DNA of 64,000 nt, from NCBI RefSeq assembly GCF_011065935.2, contig NZ_JAAMNH020000001.1:3307001-3371000 (forward strand), in the 5' to 3' direction. Positions 45,521-53,813 of this stretch are shown here, piece by piece. Below the pieces are notes generated by a model. It saw only the letters and a list, made by a program, of their open reading frames with translations. It made no database searches and was not told the DNA's origin. The DNA is from Clostridium estertheticum (lineage in GTDB: Bacteria > Bacillota > Clostridia > Clostridiales > Clostridiaceae). How positions within the stretch are numbered: position 1 is the stretch's first letter; every line of letters begins with the position of its first letter. Both the position numbers and the translations under genes were made by a program.

Positions 45521-45584
45521 GCACATTCAAATAAATAACAAGTCAGTATGCTAGTATATTTGCTTGTTGTTTATTTGAATGTGC
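45521..45584. repeat. Palindromic element C behind mnmA
   Basis: Arms 45521-45542 and 45563-45584 are 22 nt with 21 complementary positions around a 20-nt loop. The left arm begins GCACAT and ends AAATAAATAACAAG, continuing into TCAGTATGCTAGT, the family core. It begins 8 nt after the mnmA stop codon. Confidence 0.75.
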
Positions 45585-45591
45585 TATGCAT

Positions 45592-46668
45592 TTATAAAAC
45601 TTCCTCTATTATACCTCCACCGACTACTAGGTTTTCCAAATAGAAAACTACTGATTGGCCTTTGGTTATAGCTCTTTGCTTGTCATCAAAAACAAGCTTT
45701 ATCCTATCGTTTTCTAAGGGAATTAAAGTAGCGAGTTCTGGTTTTGCAGAATATCTAATTTTAGCTGAAACTCTTAAACTTGACTTCAGTTTATCAAATA
45801 GAATGAAATTTATATCTTTTGCTATAAGCTCAGTTTTTAAAATATCCTCTTCGTCACCTAAAACCACTTGGTTAGTTAGCGGATTAATATCAGTAACAAA
45901 AACAGGTTTACCTAGCGCTATACCTAGCCCTTTTCGTTGACCTATAGTATAGTACACTATTCCTTTGTGTGTACCTAAAATTTTTCCCTTCTTATCAACA
46001 AAGTTACCTGATTTTATTTCCCTACCGCTATACTTCTTAATATAAGCTCCATGGTCATTATCAGGTATAAAACAAATTTCTTGGCTATCTTTTTTCCTGA
46101 AAACTTCTAGCCCAATTCTCTCTGCTATATTACGTATTTCTGGCTTAGTATAGTCTCCACAAGGCATCAAAGTGTGACTTAATTGATCTTGAGTTAAACT
46201 ATACAGAGCATAAGTTTGGTCTTTATGATTATCATCTGCTTTTTTAAGAACATATCTATCTTCTTGCTTTTCAATTTTAGCATAGTGACCCGTAGCTATA
46301 TAATCGGCGCCAAGGGCTTCTGCTTTTCTTAAAAATTCTTTAAACTTAATATCCTTATTACATACGATACAAGGATTAGGGGTTCTACCTTCCATATATT
46401 CATCAATAAAGTTATCAATAACATTAATTTTAAAAGCATCTTTGAAATTCATAACGTAAAAGGGAATATCTAGTACATCTGCAACACGTCTTGCATCATT
46501 TGCAGCAGAAATAGAACAACACCCGCCTTCATTTTCTTCATAATCAGGATTATCCTCAGAGAGTTTCATCATAATTCCTATAACTTCGTAGCCTTGTTCT
46601 TTCAAAAGATAGGCAGCTACCGAGCTATCAACTCCTCCACTCATACCAATAACTACTTTTTTTTTCAT
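45592..46668 (-). CDS. mnmA: tRNA-specific 2-thiouridylase MnmA
   Basis: MnmA thiolates uridine 34 of Lys, Glu and Gln tRNAs with sulfur from a cysteine desulfurase. The PP-loop is GMSGGVDSSVAAYLL at the N-terminus. The catalytic cysteines are in GRTPNPCIVCNKDIKF near residue 103 and KDSQEICFIPDND near residue 200. GHYAKIE and YYTIGQRKGLGI are also typical. The 358-aa length is normal. The gene sits inside the isc cluster, so IscS is its likely sulfur donor. Confidence 0.97.
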   Translation of the reverse strand: MKKKVVIGMSGGVDSSVAAYLLKEQGYEVIGIMMKLSEDNPDYEENEGGCCSISAANDARRVADVLDIPFYVMNFKDAFKINVIDNFIDEYMEGRTPNPCIVCNKDIKFKEFLRKAEALGADYIATGHYAKIEKQEDRYVLKKADDNHKDQTYALYSLTQDQLSHTLMPCGDYTKPEIRNIAERIGLEVFRKKDSQEICFIPDNDHGAYIKKYSGREIKSGNFVDKKGKILGTHKGIVYYTIGQRKGLGIALGKPVFVTDINPLTNQVVLGDEEDILKTELIAKDINFILFDKLKSSLRVSAKIRYSAKPELATLIPLENDRIKLVFDDKQRAITKGQSVVFYLENLVVGGGIIEEVL

Positions 46669-46678
46669 CTAATATCCC

Positions 46679-47107
46679 CTATTCTCCGTGCACCTCGGCG
46701 TGTATATCATCGTGTTCTGTGTAATCCCATACTTCAAGTCCAGCTTTGCTTCTATAATCGTTAATTGCTTTGTGAATAGCTTCTTCAGCTAGTACCGAGC
46801 AATGCATTTTTATTGGGGGAAGTCCATCTAAGGCTTCAGCAACAGCTTGGTTTGTTAATGTCCATGCATCATCTACTGATTTACCTTTAATTAGTTCAGT
46901 AGCCATACTTGAAGACGCTATCGCAGATCCACAACCAAAAGTTTTAAACTTTGCATCTATTACTATATTATCCTCGACTTTTAAATAGACCTTCATAATA
47001 TCTCCACATTTAGCGTTACCAACTTCACCAATTCCGCTAGCATTTTCAATTTCTCCTACATTTCTTGGGTTTGTAAAATGGTCCATAACTTTTTCACTGT
47101 ATATCAT
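46679..47107 (-). CDS. iscU: IscU/NifU-type Fe-S cluster scaffold
   Basis: The 142-aa protein is a Gram-positive-type NifU N-terminal domain scaffold with Cys34, Asp36, Cys59, His102 and Cys103 (NAKCGDIM, FGCGSAIASSSMAT, KMHCSVLAE). It accepts sulfur from IscS and assembles clusters. The C-terminal tail DYTEHDDIHAEVHGE is acidic and rich in His, possibly metal-binding. It lies 1 bp behind iscS in the operon iscR-iscS-iscU-mnmA. Confidence 0.95.
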   Translation of the reverse strand: MIYSEKVMDHFTNPRNVGEIENASGIGEVGNAKCGDIMKVYLKVEDNIVIDAKFKTFGCGSAIASSSMATELIKGKSVDDAWTLTNQAVAEALDGLPPIKMHCSVLAEEAIHKAINDYRSKAGLEVWDYTEHDDIHAEVHGE

Positions 47108-47108
47108 A

Positions 47109-48296
47109 TTATTTTTCCCCTTTCTTTAAGAAGTCATCATATAATGGTGACATATATCTTAGTCTTTCAATAATTTTTGGCACTACTTCTAATACAAAAT
47201 CTACTTCTTCTTCAGTGGTTTCATCACCTAAAGATAATCTTAGGGATCCGTGAGCTATTTCATGTTCAAGACCTATTGCTAGTAACACATGAGATGGATC
47301 TAAAGAACCAGATGTACATGCACTTCCACTAGAAGCTGCTATACCACTCGCATCTAACATAAGTAGTATAGATTCGCCTTCTATAAATCTAAAGCAAATA
47401 TTTGAATTACCAGGAAGTCTGTTTTCTCCTCTTGGTCCATTTAATCTTGTATATGGTATTTCTAATAATCCATTCATAAGTTTATCTCTTAAATAAATCA
47501 GCTTTTTATTGTTTTCTTCCATGTTTTGAGTTGCTATTTCAAGAGCTTTACCAAATCCTACTATGCCAGCCACATTTTCAGTACCAGCTCTTCTATTTCT
47601 TTCTTGTCCACCACCATGTATTAAATTATCTATTTTAATACCTTTTTTTACATATAATGCTCCAACGCCTTTAGGACCATAAAATTTGTGAGCAGCGATT
47701 GATAATAAATCTATATTCATTTCTTTTACGTCTACTGGAATATGTCCTACAGCTTGAACTGCATCTGTATGGAAAAATATTTTCTTACTTCTGCATAATG
47801 CTCCTATTTCTTTTATTGGTTCTATTGTTCCAATTTCATTATTAGCAAACATTATTGATACTAAAATAGTTTTATCTGTAATAGCGTTTTCTAAATCTTT
47901 CATATTAATGAGACCAAATTCATCAACTGGTAAATATGTGATTTCATATCCATTTTTAGCTAAATATTCACAAGTATGTAATACAGCATGATGTTCAATG
48001 GTAGTTGTTATTATATGATTTCCCTTTTGCTTATAAGCAGAAGCTATTCCTTTTATTGCCCAGTTATCTGCTTCTGATCCTCCACCAGTAAAGAAAATTT
48101 CATTTTCACTAGCATTTATAGCTTTTGCAATCTTGTCTCTTGCAATGTCAATGGCTTTTTTAGTTTCTCTTGCTAGAGTATAAATTGAAGATGGATTTCC
48201 AAAGTATGTTGTGAAATAAGGAATCATCTCTTCCAAAACTTCTGGTTTAGTATAAGTGGTTGCAGCATGGTCCATGTAAATTGATTTATTCATCAT
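47109..48296 (-). CDS. iscS: Cysteine desulfurase IscS/NifS
   Basis: The PLP enzyme releases sulfur from cysteine for Fe-S clusters and tRNA thiolation. The 395-aa protein has IYMDHAATTYTKPEVLEEM, the substrate histidine region TTTIEHHAVLHTCEYL, the PLP lysine in SIAAHKFYGPKGVGALYV near residue 200, and the mobile catalytic cysteine in ASSGSACTSGSLDPSHVL near residue 322. The start overlaps the end of iscR by 11 bp, so translation is coupled. Confidence 0.97.
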   Translation of the reverse strand: MMNKSIYMDHAATTYTKPEVLEEMIPYFTTYFGNPSSIYTLARETKKAIDIARDKIAKAINASENEIFFTGGGSEADNWAIKGIASAYKQKGNHIITTTIEHHAVLHTCEYLAKNGYEITYLPVDEFGLINMKDLENAITDKTILVSIMFANNEIGTIEPIKEIGALCRSKKIFFHTDAVQAVGHIPVDVKEMNIDLLSIAAHKFYGPKGVGALYVKKGIKIDNLIHGGGQERNRRAGTENVAGIVGFGKALEIATQNMEENNKKLIYLRDKLMNGLLEIPYTRLNGPRGENRLPGNSNICFRFIEGESILLMLDASGIAASSGSACTSGSLDPSHVLLAIGLEHEIAHGSLRLSLGDETTEEEVDFVLEVVPKIIERLRYMSPLYDDFLKKGEK

Positions 48297-48726
48297 GTTT
48301 CACTCCTTTATTTAATGTTATTTCATTATAATCATCAACAATATCTTTTAAAGTTATTGAGGATGTTACACTATCTATACTGTTTTTTATTTTTTTCCAT
48401 AATAATCTGGTAGCACAGCAATCAACTTTATTGCAGGAGCCATCTTCAAGGCAATCCGAGATTTCAATTGGACCTTCAAGCACGTTAATAACGTCATATA
48501 TAGTTATTTCCTCTGGTGCTCTATTTAGTATATAACCACCTTGAGCTCCCCTAATACTTTTAATAAGTTTGGCGCGTCTAAGAGAAGAAAATAATTGTTC
48601 TAAATAATATTCTGAAATACTCTGTCTTTCGGAAATACTTTTTATAGATATAGGTTGTTCGCCATAATTTATAGCTAAATCTACCATAGCTTTAACACCA
48701 TATCTTCCCTTAGTAGATAATTTCAT
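48286..48726 (-). CDS. iscR: Rrf2-family Fe-S regulator IscR
   Basis: The 146-aa regulator has the Rrf2 winged helix (MKLSTKGRYGVKAMVDLAIN and SEYYLEQLFSSLRRAKLIKSIRGAQGGYIL). Its cluster ligands lie at Cys92, Cys98 and Cys103/104 (DCLEDGSCNKVDCC), the same numbering as E. coli IscR. It probably represses its own operon when loaded with a [2Fe-2S] cluster. A near-consensus promoter is 48 bp upstream. AAAGGAG precedes the ATG. Confidence 0.94.
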   Translation of the reverse strand: MKLSTKGRYGVKAMVDLAINYGEQPISIKSISERQSISEYYLEQLFSSLRRAKLIKSIRGAQGGYILNRAPEEITIYDVINVLEGPIEISDCLEDGSCNKVDCCATRLLWKKIKNSIDSVTSSITLKDIVDDYNEITLNKGVKHDE

Positions 48727-48773
48727 ATAATCACTCCTTTAAAGTAGAGTGTTTTACTATACTTTCTAAACCC

Positions 48774-48802
48774 ATAATATCAAATCCTAGTAATCGTGTC
48801 AA
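48774..48802 (-). promoter_or_regulatory. isc operon promoter
   Basis: On the minus strand TTGACA (48797-48802) and TATTAT (48774-48779) are exactly 17 bp apart, a strong vegetative promoter. IscR would be expected to bind over it, but I cannot define the operator. The remaining divergent gap (48803-49028) shows nothing beyond AT-rich sequence that should contain the hisS promoter. Confidence 0.75.
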
Positions 48803-49028
48803 CTATAAATATCTTGATTTTTTATTATAATTTCCATTTATAAGCTAAATTATTGAATTGTTCATTACTAATCTGCCTATACATCCATAATGCTCAAAAT
48901 TATATATTATAGTTATATTTATTTCATCTTTTATATTTAAACAAATGTTTACATTAAAGAAATTTGTAGTAATTGTTGAAGGAATTAATTATGTATAGTA
49001 TAATTTAAAAAACGATTTGAAGGAATAT

Positions 49029-49074
49029 CCCTCACGTATTTACATCACATACGCTAGGGCTTTTTATATTTTTA
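49029..49074 (+). promoter_or_regulatory. Terminator-like hairpin in the hisS leader
   Basis: CCCT-CA-CGTAT pairs with ATACG-CT-AGGG around a 9-nt loop and is followed by CTTTTTATATTTTT, just ahead of the hisS ribosome site. This resembles an attenuator. No T-box sequence is present, so the mode of control is unknown. It could also be the end of an unseen upstream transcript. Confidence 0.5.
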
Positions 49075-49089
49075 TAGGAGGTAATAAAA

Positions 49090-50406
49090 ATGAAAGTTGA
49101 TATTATAAAACCATCTATTTTGCCGGGCTTTATGGAGTTACTGCCAGGAGATCAAATTCAGTTTAACAGACTAGCAGATACAATAAGGAAGACTTATGAA
49201 CGCTTTGGATTTATGCCCATAGATACACCAGTAATAGAGAAATCAGAAATTCTACTGGCAAAAGGAGGAGGAGAAACTGAAAAGCAAATTTACAGATTTT
49301 TAAAGGGTAGTACTGATTTATCTCTTAGATTTGATTTAACTGTACCCTTAGCCAGGTATGTGGCTCAAAATTATAGTTCTTTAACTTTCCCTTTTAGAAG
49401 ATATCAAATTGGTAAAGTTTATAGAGGAGAGAGAAATCAAAAGGGTCGCTTCCGTGAATTTTACCAATGCGATATTGATATTGTTGGAAACAACAAATTA
49501 AATATTTTGAATGATGCAGAAATTCCTAGTATTATTTATTCAGTATTCAATAACCTTGGCTTTCAGGATTTCACCATAAAAATAAACAATAGAAAACTAT
49601 TAAATGGATTTTTTGAAGCACTTGAAATTCAAGATATCGCAGAGGTCTTAAGGGTTATTGATAAGCTTGATAAAATCGGGGCATCAAATGCCAGGTTGGA
49701 GCTATTAAGTTGTGGCTTAAGTGATGAAATTGTAGAAAAAATCTTTGAATTTATTAATATAAGTGGAAGCAATCAGGATATTTTAACATTATTAAAGAAT
49801 TTTAATATTTCTAATGCAAACTTTAAAGATGGTGTTGATGAGATTTCACTAGTTACTAAATATGTAAAATTGTTTGGAGTCCCTGATGATAATTTTAAAA
49901 TAGATTTGAAAATAACCAGAGGTCTTGATTATTACACAGGAACAGTTTATGAGACATTTTTAAATGAATACCCTTCTATTGGATCTGTGTGTTCGGGTGG
50001 ACGCTATGATAATTTAGCAGAATATTATACAAAACAAAAACTACCTGGAGTAGGTATATCAATCGGCCTTACTAGATTATTTTATCAATTAAATGAAGCT
50101 GGATTCTTTAAAAATGATACGAATAAATCTATAACAAAAGTGCTAGTAATACCACTTGATAATAATATTGATTATGGAATTTCTCTTGCAAATTTTTTAA
50201 GGGATAAGGGAGTAATCACAGAAATATATCTTGAGGACTCGAAGTTAGTAAAGAAACTTGGTTATGCGGATAAATTAGGTATTCCCTTTGTAATCCTAAT
50301 GGGTGAAAAAGAATCGAAAAGTAAAACAGCCACAATAAAAAATATGCTTACTGGTGATCAAACAACTGTTGATTTTGAAGGGGTTTACGAAATAATTAAT
50401 GCATAA
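49090..50406 (+). CDS. hisS: Histidyl-tRNA synthetase
   Basis: The 438-aa class II synthetase has motif 1 near IDTPVIEKSEILLAKGGGETEKQIYRF, motif 2 in YQIGKVYRGERNQKGRFREFYQCDID, the HisA motif LDYYTGTVYE, and motif 3 in GVGISIGLTRLFYQL. A C-terminal anticodon-binding domain (VLVIPLDNNIDYG onwards) is present, so this is a full synthetase and not the HisZ regulator. AGGAGG precedes the ATG. It is divergent from the isc operon. aspS, its usual partner in Firmicutes, is absent. Confidence 0.93.
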   Translation: MKVDIIKPSILPGFMELLPGDQIQFNRLADTIRKTYERFGFMPIDTPVIEKSEILLAKGGGETEKQIYRFLKGSTDLSLRFDLTVPLARYVAQNYSSLTFPFRRYQIGKVYRGERNQKGRFREFYQCDIDIVGNNKLNILNDAEIPSIIYSVFNNLGFQDFTIKINNRKLLNGFFEALEIQDIAEVLRVIDKLDKIGASNARLELLSCGLSDEIVEKIFEFINISGSNQDILTLLKNFNISNANFKDGVDEISLVTKYVKLFGVPDDNFKIDLKITRGLDYYTGTVYETFLNEYPSIGSVCSGGRYDNLAEYYTKQKLPGVGISIGLTRLFYQLNEAGFFKNDTNKSITKVLVIPLDNNIDYGISLANFLRDKGVITEIYLEDSKLVKKLGYADKLGIPFVILMGEKESKSKTATIKNMLTGDQTTVDFEGVYEIINA

Positions 50407-50424
50407 ATCAAGGTCTCACAAAAA

Positions 50425-50470
50425 CTATTAGTATCCCACAAATATATTACTTTTTGTTGGATACTAATAG
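50425..50470 (+). terminator. Hairpin after hisS
   Basis: CTATTAGTATCC (50425-50436) is perfectly complementary to GGATACTAATAG (50459-50470), with further pairs inside the loop. It lies 19 nt behind the hisS stop. No T run follows, so termination may be inefficient. Confidence 0.5.
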
Positions 50471-50499
50471 GTATAAGACTAAACAAAGGGGATTAATAT

Positions 50500-51684
50500 A
50501 TGGATTCGAATAGGAACACCAGATGGTTAGAGGATATTAATTTCTTATCTTCAGAGCTTCCTCTAAAACATAAAAATTTATTTTTTCAAAAGAGTAAAGA
50601 GGATTTTTTCAATGAAATAGCTAGTTTAAAAATGAACATTGACTGTTTCAACGACTATGAAATAAAATTGCAAATCGCGAAAATTGTTGCCTCCATTAAG
50701 GATGCCCACACCTCTGTACCCTTAAAAGTTAATCTCCTGCTTCCCTTAGAATTGTATTGGTTTTCTGATGGAATCTACGTAATAGTAGCCCATAAGCAGT
50801 ACAAGGAAATACTATATTGTAAAATAACAAAATTAAATAAAATTGATATAGAAGAAGTTATTAATAGTTTAAGCTTCATTATTTCCTATGAAAATGAAAC
50901 CTACCTTAAATCGCAACTGCCTAAGTACCTCCCTGCAATTGAATTATTATATGATTTGGGAATTGTTAATGATATTGATAGTTTAGAATTAACCTTTGAA
51001 GATAAAAATAAGAAAGCAAGAATTTTAGAAATAAAATCGCTACCTCTTAGAGAATGTAGAGAAAATAGCAGTTTAATTAATAATGATTTAGAGTATATCA
51101 ATAATTTACCTCTTTATAGAAGAAATAGCCACAAGAATTACTGGTTCGAATATATAGATATTTCTAACATTGTGTACTTTAAATATAACGCTTGCAAGGA
51201 CATGTTGCCTACTGATGTGTTTACCTTTTGCAAGAAACTCATCCAGTTTATTGAAGAACACGCAGTAGAAAAACTCATAATTGATGTGAGAAACAACTTT
51301 GGTGGCAATTCCTCATTATTAGATCCCTTTATTGAGGATATAAAAAATTGCGTTAAAATCAATAAAACTGGTAAGCTTTTTGTAATAATAGGACGAGAGA
51401 CCTTTTCTTCTGCCCTAATAAATGCTTTTTTATTAAAAGAAAATACATCAGCAATATTTTTAGGTGAGCCCACCGGTGGAAAGCCCAATTGCTATGGCGA
51501 GTTGCAAAAATTTACTTTGAAAAATTCCGGGCTTACAGTTTATTATTCTACTAAATATTACAAAATTATTGAAGATGATAAAATGCCATCACTTTTACCG
51601 GATGTCAATATAGCTCTCACTATAGAAAATTACGTTAATAACCAAGATCCATGTTTTAGGTATATTATTAATAATTACTCCTAA
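50500..51684 (+). CDS. S41 (tail-specific protease) like protein, cytoplasmic
   Basis: The 394-aa protein lacks a signal peptide or membrane segment. Its C-terminal half has the S41 fold: LIIDVRNNFGGNSSLLDPF near residue 260, the nucleophile region VIIGRETFSSALINAFLL (Ser303/304) and FLGEPTGGKPNCYGE with a lysine at residue 328. The first 200 residues, with SIKDAHTSVP, resemble the cap region of such proteins; there is no PDZ domain. The substrate is unknown. AAAGGGG precedes the ATG. Confidence 0.75.
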   Translation: MDSNRNTRWLEDINFLSSELPLKHKNLFFQKSKEDFFNEIASLKMNIDCFNDYEIKLQIAKIVASIKDAHTSVPLKVNLLLPLELYWFSDGIYVIVAHKQYKEILYCKITKLNKIDIEEVINSLSFIISYENETYLKSQLPKYLPAIELLYDLGIVNDIDSLELTFEDKNKKARILEIKSLPLRECRENSSLINNDLEYINNLPLYRRNSHKNYWFEYIDISNIVYFKYNACKDMLPTDVFTFCKKLIQFIEEHAVEKLIIDVRNNFGGNSSLLDPFIEDIKNCVKINKTGKLFVIIGRETFSSALINAFLLKENTSAIFLGEPTGGKPNCYGELQKFTLKNSGLTVYYSTKYYKIIEDDKMPSLLPDVNIALTIENYVNNQDPCFRYIINNYS

Positions 51685-51715
51685 AGTCTTTACTCTCCAT
51701 TTCATGACTTTAGGA
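51679..51715 (+). terminator. Terminator overlapping the end of the S41-like gene
   Basis: A 10-bp perfect stem (TCCTAAAGTC/GACTTTAGGA) with a 17-nt loop is followed by TTTCTTTC. The 5' arm includes the stop codon. Confidence 0.7.
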
Positions 51716-51787
51716 TTTCTTTCTAGTCACCGTTTCCACGTAAAACTAATACTATATACTGTGAATAATTTTACGAGGAGGAGTATT

Positions 51788-53137
51788 ATGTCTTTTAAAG
51801 ATATTAGTCCAAGCTACAGAGATTTGGTCCTTGGGGTAAACAAAAAGGTACCTCTTATATCTGGAAAAAGCGTTACCGCAATTAATTTTGATAATGCAGC
51901 GACTACACCACCCTTTAAATCTGTTATGAAAGCTATTGCTGATTTTGCTCCGTGGTATTCCTCCATTCATCGGGGGGAAGGATATAAGTCTCAACTTACT
52001 ACTAGATTATATGAGGATTCTAGAAATATTGTCAGCGAATTTGTTAATGCTGATTCTAATAATACAGTTATTTATGTTAAAAATTCCACTGAAGCATTTA
52101 ACAAGCTTTCAAACTTATTATATGATCCTTATGAAAAAAAAGTAATTCTGACAACCGATATGGAGCATCACTCCAATGACTTACCTTGGAGAGATAAATT
52201 TATTGTAGACTATATATCTATAGATGAAGCTGGCAGGCTATCTTTAGAGGATTTAGAAGCTAAGTTAAATAAATATAATAATAATGTAAAACTAGTTACA
52301 ATTACAGGTGCTTCAAATATAACTGGCTATAAAAACCCCATTTATAATGTAGCTAAATTAGTTCATAAATTCGGTTCAAAACTACTTGTAGATGGCGCAC
52401 AATTAGTACCTCACGCACCTTTTATTATGAATAATGAGAATACGGAATATAATATAGATTTTTTAATCTTCTCTGCCCATAAAATGTATGCCCCTTTTGG
52501 CACAGGAGTATTAATTGGACCAAAAGTTATTTTAGATACTTGTGACCCTGATTTGGTAGGCGGTGGAACAGTAGATATTGTAACTCATGATTTTATAAAG
52601 TGGAATGCTTCTCCAGAGAGGCATGAGGCTGGCTCTCCGAATGTTATAGGGAGTATAGCCCTGGCATCAGCTATTAAGACCTTAAGTAAAATTGGCATGG
52701 AAAATGTAGAGCATATTGAAAAGAAATTGACTGCTTATGCCATTGCTCAAATAAAAAATATTCCAAATTTAAAAATCTATTGTGATACTTCTAAAGAGGC
52801 TGACAGAGTTAGTATAATACCCTTTAATATTGATGGAATTCACCATGCTACAGTTGCAAAAATCCTTTCCTATGAATGGGGCATATCAGTGAGGAGCGGG
52901 TGCTTTTGTGCACAGCCCTACCTAGCTAAGTTATTAAATATTTCTAGTGAATTTGCACATAATCGCATAGCAAATCCTGATTTATACCGTCCAGGCATGG
53001 TTAGAATCAGTTTTGGTCTATATAATAGTTACTCGGAAATTGATATATTAGCTTATGCGCTAAATAAAATTTCATTAAAAAGGGATTATTATATTTTGAA
53101 ATATAATAATATGAAAAAAACTCTTTTCGATAAATAA
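51788..53137 (+). CDS. Class V aminotransferase, cysteine-desulfurase-like (SufS type)
   Basis: The 449-aa PLP protein has INFDNAATTPPFKSVMKAI, the substrate-site TDMEHHSNDLPWRD, the PLP lysine in FSAHKMYAPFGTGVLIG near residue 230 and the cysteine loop SVRSGCFCAQPYL near residue 385. Cysteine desulfurase is the best guess, but no SufU, SufB or scaffold gene is nearby, and HRGEGYKSQLTT differs from typical SufS. I start at ATG 51788, 7 nt behind GAGGAGGA. The upstream frame includes the previous gene's terminator. Confidence 0.82.
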   Translation: MSFKDISPSYRDLVLGVNKKVPLISGKSVTAINFDNAATTPPFKSVMKAIADFAPWYSSIHRGEGYKSQLTTRLYEDSRNIVSEFVNADSNNTVIYVKNSTEAFNKLSNLLYDPYEKKVILTTDMEHHSNDLPWRDKFIVDYISIDEAGRLSLEDLEAKLNKYNNNVKLVTITGASNITGYKNPIYNVAKLVHKFGSKLLVDGAQLVPHAPFIMNNENTEYNIDFLIFSAHKMYAPFGTGVLIGPKVILDTCDPDLVGGGTVDIVTHDFIKWNASPERHEAGSPNVIGSIALASAIKTLSKIGMENVEHIEKKLTAYAIAQIKNIPNLKIYCDTSKEADRVSIIPFNIDGIHHATVAKILSYEWGISVRSGCFCAQPYLAKLLNISSEFAHNRIANPDLYRPGMVRISFGLYNSYSEIDILAYALNKISLKRDYYILKYNNMKKTLFDK

Positions 53138-53153
53138 TTCCTATAACTATTCA

Positions 53154-53207
53154 GCCCCAAATAAAAATGGTACACATTATCTACTGCGTACTATTTTTAT
53201 TTGAGGC
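53154..53207. terminator. Bidirectional terminator between convergent genes
   Basis: Arms GCCCCAAATAAAAATGGTAC and its partner (53188-53207) match at 18 of 20 positions around a 14-nt loop. It lies between the aminotransferase and the flavin reductase genes, which point at each other. Confidence 0.7.
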
Positions 53208-53252
53208 TTATATTAAATTTGCTTTTTTATTAATATTTCTATGAGTATTCTT

Positions 53253-53753
53253 CTACTTAATATAAGTTTCTACTATTTCTCCATAATATAAAGTATGGTA
53301 ATCTCCTGTTTTATAAGAGCTGTCTACAATATCTTTTGATAGAAGCTCAGGATTCATCTCTTGTTTATATACAATTTTACATTCATAATGAAGTTCACAA
53401 TCACCAATTATTGGAGTATCTACATTTTTACTTTTCTCTATGGTTAAATTACACTCCTTAAATTTGTCAATGTCCCTACCTGATTTACTTCCACATACTG
53501 CTAATGCATTTTTCAAATTGCGGCTCAATGGTATACTCACAGTAAAATTATCTGAATTCTCTATAAGCTCATAAGTGTATCTTGATTTCCTTACCAAAAC
53601 CGTAAATATAGGCCTATTCCATTCGTAACCTACATTTCCCCAGCTTATAGTCATGGTATTAACCTTGTCACCAGATTTCACTGTTAAGAATGCTCCTTGA
53701 GTATGTAAAAACTCCATACCTTTTTCTAAATGCTCCGTAAAATTAACTTTCAT
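53253..53753 (-). CDS. Flavin reductase family protein
   Basis: The 166-aa protein has the split-barrel FMN-binding fold, with FLTVKSGDKVNTMTISWGNVGYEWNRPIFTVLVRKSRYTYELI, NFTVSIPLSR and CGSKSGRDIDKF. It probably binds FMN and reduces flavin or a small substrate in the cytoplasm. No partner oxygenase or rubredoxin is nearby. Related clostridial proteins are annotated only at this level. Confidence 0.86.
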   Translation of the reverse strand: MKVNFTEHLEKGMEFLHTQGAFLTVKSGDKVNTMTISWGNVGYEWNRPIFTVLVRKSRYTYELIENSDNFTVSIPLSRNLKNALAVCGSKSGRDIDKFKECNLTIEKSKNVDTPIIGDCELHYECKIVYKQEMNPELLSKDIVDSSYKTGDYHTLYYGEIVETYIK

Positions 53754-53813
53754 CTATAAAACCTCCATTCAATATTTAGTGAACTTGTTTGTATAGTGCT
53801 TAATTCAATTATT

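Noticed and set aside
49029..49089. T-box upstream of hisS
   Set aside because: No AGGGTGG T-box sequence or specifier stem is present; only a terminator-like hairpin is visible.
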